Program-made: the position numbers and the translations under genes | The notes under the pieces: generated by a model | Databases searched by the model: none | Told to the model about the DNA's origin: nothing | What the model saw: the letters and a program-made list of their open reading frames with translations, nothing else | Source of the DNA: Clostridia bacterium | Lineage (GTDB): Bacteria > Bacillota > Clostridia > Oscillospirales > CAG-382 | Assembly (NCBI GenBank): GCA_017537345.1 | Contig: JAFYKY010000021.1 | Location: 27,483 to 91,482, forward strand | Reading direction: 5' to 3' | Length of the DNA: 64,000 nucleotides | Shown: one piece after another, positions 61,409 through 64,000 of the stretch | Position numbering within the stretch: the stretch's first letter is position 1 | Layout: every line of letters begins with the position of its first letter

Positions 61409-61621
61409 TTATTCCACAGACTTTACGCTGTCGGTCTCTCTCAGATCAATACCTTCGTTCAGCTTCAGAAATTCATTCAGTGCATCAATACGGACAAGAT
61501 ACTTTGTACCTACACGCAGAATGGGGAGCTTCTTTGCCTTAATGAGATTACGCACGGTATTTCTTCCGATTCCGGTGTAGTCGGCAACTTCTTCTACTCT
61601 CAATGCGATTTTTTCTGCCAT
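61409..61621 (-). CDS. xis: Excisionase-type HTH protein
   Basis: 70 residues. MerR-like/HTH_17 winged helix: IALRVEEVADYTGIGRNTVRNLIKAKKLPILRVGTKYLVRIDALNEFLKLN. Directional factor that bends DNA for the integrase during excision. ATG with AAAGGAGG upstream. Lies just upstream of int as in Tn916-like elements. Confidence 0.92.
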   Translation of the reverse strand: MAEKIALRVEEVADYTGIGRNTVRNLIKAKKLPILRVGTKYLVRIDALNEFLKLNEGIDLRETDSVKSVE

Positions 61622-61637
61622 AGACGGTTTTCCTCCT

Positions 61638-61694
61638 TTACTCAGATTTGCCTCCTTCGCTGCCTGAGGCTGACAGTGCTGATGTCGTATTCAT
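61638..61694 (-). CDS. Possible 18-residue leader peptide before xis
   Basis: Minus strand ATG (61692-61694) with AAAAAGGAG 7 nt upstream reads MNTTSALSASGSEGGKSE and stops at 61638-61640. The stop is joined to the xis ribosome site (TAAAGGAGG), so translation of this mini-ORF would directly affect xis. No family is known to me. Confidence 0.4.
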   Translation of the reverse strand: MNTTSALSASGSEGGKSE

Positions 61695-61843
61695 AAAGGT
61701 CTCCTTTTTACGAAAGGTCATAGGCTTGGTTCTTTACAGATTTTCGTTACGGGCATAGTGTGAAAGGCAGTCCTTATAAAAGCAAGTAAAAAGTTAGCTG
61801 AAAAATAAAAAGAATCAAGAAAACTAACTCCTGTATAAATTCC

Positions 61844-62069
61844 TTGACGAAAAAAGAGAGCACATGCAGCAGAAGCGAATACCTCAGGCGCCTGTGCTCG
61901 TGACGAAATTTGTTTAACGAAGCCTTATCCTGTGCTATACATGTATTACCGAATTTCGGATCGAGTTTCAAGAAAAGTTACTCTGTACGAAAAAATTTTT
62001 CTTGACGAAAACGGCAGTGAGACATACAATGTCCTGCCTTGAACTAAGGCATCATTCTCGTGACGAAAA
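61844..62069 (-). repeat. Left cluster of TTTTCGTCAA/TTTTCGTCAC repeats
   Basis: Plus-strand copies TTGACGAAAA at 61844-61853 and 62002-62011, GTGACGAAAT at 61900-61909 and GTGACGAAAA at 62060-62069. The two GTG copies share CTCGTGACGAAA. All read TTTTCGTCA(A/C) on the minus strand. Confidence 0.75.
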
Positions 62070-62112
62070 TTTTTAGTTCCCTGAAAAATGTGTCCATTTT
62101 ATGGGGTACACT

Positions 62113-62238
62113 TATCCGGGACACCGTTCATCATTTATCGGGGACACCTATCGGGGATACTGTCGTAAAGTATCGGGGATATCCCCGATAAAGTTATATG
62201 GGATATCCCATATAGAGCTAAATGGGATGTCCCATTTA
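62113..62238. repeat. GGGATATCCC palindromes at 24-bp spacing
   Basis: Two perfect 20-bp palindromes, TATCGGGGATATCCCCGATA (62171-62190) and TATATGGGATATCCCATATA (62195-62214), and one with a mismatched centre, TAAATGGGATGTCCCATTTA (62219-62238). Starts are exactly 24 bp apart. Half-site copies TATCCGGGACAC (62113), TATCGGGGACAC (62136) and TATCGGGGATAC (62149) precede them. Confidence 0.85.
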
Positions 62239-62680
62239 GGATGCAAGCAGAGGTGTGAAAGAACGAAATTCAGGCGTTTGAACGTTTTTGAAACACCGGA
62301 TCCCCCTTATAGATTTATTATTGAAATCGTTGAATATCGTGCTTAAAACCGTCCAAATCCACGGAAAACACTGCTCTAAACGGTAGTAGGTTCGACGAGA
62401 ATCCTTCTTAGGGGGGGATAATCTGTTCTAAATTGACTTCAATAATGTTTTCTTTACAAATCGCCTGTCCGATTGAAATGATAAAAGATTGAGAGTTTTT
62501 GGGCGCGGATTTACTGTCCCATCGAGAGTATTTTCGGTGCCCAAAATGAACGGTCATTTCACTTATGAAAATGTCTTTCTTTTTATAGCAAATGACCTTC
62601 AAATTTTCCGTATCAATGACTAGAAAAATGACTGTCTGATTGAGAGATAACAGAGGGTAAAAAATCCCTTTTCTTTTCCC

Positions 62681-62970
62681 TCATATCAATACGAGTGTGC
62701 GGTCATTTCGATAGGAGAGTTTTGGGCATAATCATATCAAACCGAAAGCGGTCGGTGGTCATATCAATAAGAAAGCGTCCAGAAAAAATCAATGAAAAAT
62801 CCGTAAGGATCATCATATCAATTTGAAAGTCGCAGAGGTTATATCAATACGAAAGTGTCCGAAAATAATCCAAGATGAATCCAAGAAAAATCCAAAAGAT
62901 GATTGTCATATCGATAGGAAAGGCGGGCGAAGTCACTTTCAATATGAGAGTAGTCATATCCATAGGAAGG
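62681..62970 (+). repeat. Array of 17-nt direct repeats, consensus TCATATCAATANGAAAG
   Basis: Copies start at 62681, 62703 (TCATTTCGATAGGAGAG), 62732, 62759, 62813, 62839, 62906 and 62954, with a weaker one at 62933. Several steps are near 27 or 54 bp. More degenerate relatives (for example TCATTTCACTTATGAAAA near 62553) extend the array to about 62460. Confidence 0.75.
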
Positions 62971-63132
62971 CTAAAATTCTCAACCGAGGGGACGGCAGAC
63001 CAAATTCAATGAGCCAAATCCGAGCAACAACCCGTCTGGCCGCCCGAGCGAAAGTGAGGGCGATTTTAGTCAAGAGAATATGTCTGCGCCGCGCGATCAG
63101 ATACCATCCCGCCGAACCGCCACCAGACCCTT

Positions 63133-63485
63133 GTGACGAAAAATTCACTTTGGTCACGAAATCAAAATCAGGGGTGTAAGATAAATCAGATCCGGAAGGA
63201 ACCCTGCCACGACCTCTTGACGAAAAACATATTTTCGTCAAGAAAGGCACTACATCCGAGCAAACGCTTTCGGATCCGGTGGCTGGACGGCGAGCAAACT
63301 GCCGTGGGCGGCGCTTTCAATTTTCGTCAAGAGATTTTCCAAAGGGCGACAGTTTTTCAGATCCGATGCTTATCGCAGCGAGCTACGCCTATCTTGAATT
63401 TTCGTACAGAACAATTCCGTTAAGGCGAATCCGCCTCGCCTGCCGACTGATCGCCGGTGCGAAATTCGGGCGAAATTTTCGTCAA
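63133..63485. repeat. Right cluster of TTGACGAAAA/TTTTCGTCAA repeats with perfect hairpin
   Basis: GTGACGAAAA at 63133-63142 and TTGACGAAAA at 63217-63226 in the left-cluster orientation, then TTTTCGTCAA at 63232-63241, 63321-63330 and 63476-63485 in the opposite one. The middle pair forms a perfect 11-bp hairpin CTTGACGAAAA / TTTTCGTCAAG (63216-63242) with a 5-nt loop. Confidence 0.8.
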
Positions 63486-63684
63486 GAAACAAGAAAGTCC
63501 GTGATGTCGGTTCCGTCACAGGCAAAAAAGACGGAGCGATTCTCTGTGCGAAAATCGCTCCGTTGTTCATTGGCGGCTCAGATCTGCCACGGCTCTGCGT
63601 GCGGTGCAGTATGAATACTGTCTGCAAGTTCTGCGGCTTGGCTTGCGGCTCATCTTCATTGATTATTAGAACTTTCTTCATCAT
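63370..63684 (-). CDS. Doubtful hypothetical protein
   Basis: 104 codons, starting MMKKVLIINEDEPQAKPQNL with AAGTGAG 5 nt upstream, 40 nt after the nadE stop on the same strand. The first 60 residues look protein-like; the rest is Arg/Ser-rich and runs through a TTTTCGTCAA repeat (FLFLDENFA), so it may be non-coding or decayed. No family recognised. Confidence 0.35.
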   Translation of the reverse strand: MMKKVLIINEDEPQAKPQNLQTVFILHRTQSRGRSEPPMNNGAIFAQRIAPSFLPVTEPTSRTFLFLDENFARISHRRSVGRRGGFALTELFCTKIQDRRSSLR

Positions 63685-63724
63685 ATTAACTCACTTTCTT
63701 TTGCCTTAGACCAACACCTACATA

Positions 63725-64000
63725 TCATTCATTTTTATATGCCGCAATTCCTTTTCGTTTGTGTTCACTTATCGTGTGCAGTCTCTCAATAATTGTTTTT
63801 TTCTCTTCGGGGATTTCACTTCTGGAAAGATATGCGTCAAGTTCGGCGTAGGTTACACTCATTTCCGTTTCATCGGTCTGTCCGTCAAAGAGTGCCGCAG
63901 ATGGGGCTTTTTCTATAACGCACTTCGGAGCATCAAGATAACGTAAAAATTCATATATCTCTGTAACGGTGAGATCTGCAATGGGATTAAAATCGTGAGC
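63725..64000 (-). CDS. nadE: NAD+ synthetase, C-terminal part (5' end outside the window)
   Basis: The frame is open from the right edge to a TGA at 63725-63727, giving 91 C-terminal residues: HDFNPIADLTVTEIYEFLRYLDAP, then PSAALFDGQTDETEMSVTYAELDAYL and RLHTISEHKRKG. The DGQTDE-EM block and the SEHKR segment are typical of NadE, which amidates deamido-NAD to NAD. A housekeeping gene, so the chromosome may resume here, or the element may be a short remnant between the epimerase gene and nadE. It has no full-length start in the window. Confidence 0.88.
   Translation of the reverse strand, partial: AHDFNPIADLTVTEIYEFLRYLDAPKCVIEKAPSAALFDGQTDETEMSVTYAELDAYLSRSEIPEEKKTIIERLHTISEHKRKGIAAYKNE

Larger units (their letters stand above)
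61695..63724. other. Repeat-rich, largely gene-free part of the integrative element
   Basis: About 2 kb in which I find no recognisable protein apart from the doubtful frame at 63370-63684. Several open frames of 60-118 codons exist in various phases, but all run through repeats and none has family features. The region holds three repeat systems (described separately), in the order TTGACGAAAA copies, spaced palindromes, 17-nt direct repeats, TTGACGAAAA/TTTTCGTCAA copies. It could be a replication, transfer or segregation locus, or decayed sequence. Confidence 0.6.

Noticed and set aside
61774..61971. Minus-strand frame of 65 codons ending in a hydrophobic tail
   Set aside because: TTG start without a ribosome site; it crosses two TTTTCGTCA repeats.
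62408..62602. Minus-strand frame of 64 codons
   Set aside because: It overlaps the degenerate end of the repeat array; no family features, weak ribosome site.
62681..62970. CRISPR array
   Set aside because: Repeats are only 17 nt, degenerate and unevenly spaced, and no cas gene is present.
62823..63179. Frame of 118 codons across the direct repeats
   Set aside because: It runs through the repeat array, is extremely basic and has no domain or convincing ribosome site.
59860..63740. TTTTTATAT as an att direct repeat flanking the element
   Set aside because: Only 9 nt and AT-rich, so chance cannot be excluded.

Overview
The window is one stretch of chromosome from a low-to-middling GC Gram-positive anaerobe, most likely an uncultured gut member of the Clostridia (Oscillospirales-like). 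The reasons are IreB plus a PASTA-domain kinase, a RemA-type regulator, zinc-type L31, an NADH-linked [FeFe]-hydrogenase operon, a dockerin-bearing amidase, strong Shine-Dalgarno sites and frequent sigma-A promoters with 17-bp spacers. This is an inference from gene content; no rRNA is present to confirm it.

Layout. 1-3.2 kb: an ECF-like sigma factor (5' end outside the window) fused to about 870 residues of unknown function. 3.2-11.9 kb (minus): ireB with a small conserved protein, then a housekeeping operon dgt-dnaG-rpoD-mtnN-pheS-pheT. 12.1-26.5 kb (plus): a 16-gene, almost gapless run, DUF5685-dnaJ-like-membrane protein-yicC-remA-gmk-rpoZ-priA-def-fmt-rsmB-rlmN-prpC-prkC-rsgA-pssA, with one clear promoter at its head and a terminator at its end. 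It covers nucleotide supply, replication restart, N-formylmethionine handling, rRNA/tRNA methylation, Ser/Thr signalling and phospholipid synthesis. 26.5-35.1 kb: single genes and short operons (lipoprotein, MBL hydrolase, rpmE, hflX-cyuA, asnA, rtcB, and an apparently autoregulated merR-membrane protein pair).

35.1-43.3 kb (minus): ten genes for an NADH/ferredoxin-linked [FeFe]-hydrogenase. HydC is promoter-proximal and HydB and HydA are promoter-distal. Between them lie two DRTGG proteins, two GHKL ATPases, a PHP phosphoesterase, a small [2Fe-2S] protein and a second, degenerate hydrogenase that looks sensory. 43.4-59.9 kb: carbohydrate and surface functions (GH13 glucosidase with an oxidoreductase, SGNH lipoprotein with a dockerin amidase, GH127-like enzyme with a methyltransferase), RNase PH, two small HTH proteins, an AEC transporter, tRNA-Gln and an AT-rich epimerase gene.

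59.9-63.7 kb: the integrase/excisionase end of an integrative element. It is followed by about 2 kb with almost no convincing genes but with three kinds of repeat: three 20-bp palindromes at exact 24-bp spacing, at least eight copies of a 17-nt direct repeat, and nine copies of a TTTTCGTCAA motif in two opposing orientations. This is the least explained part of the window. The window ends inside the 3' part of an NAD+ synthetase gene.
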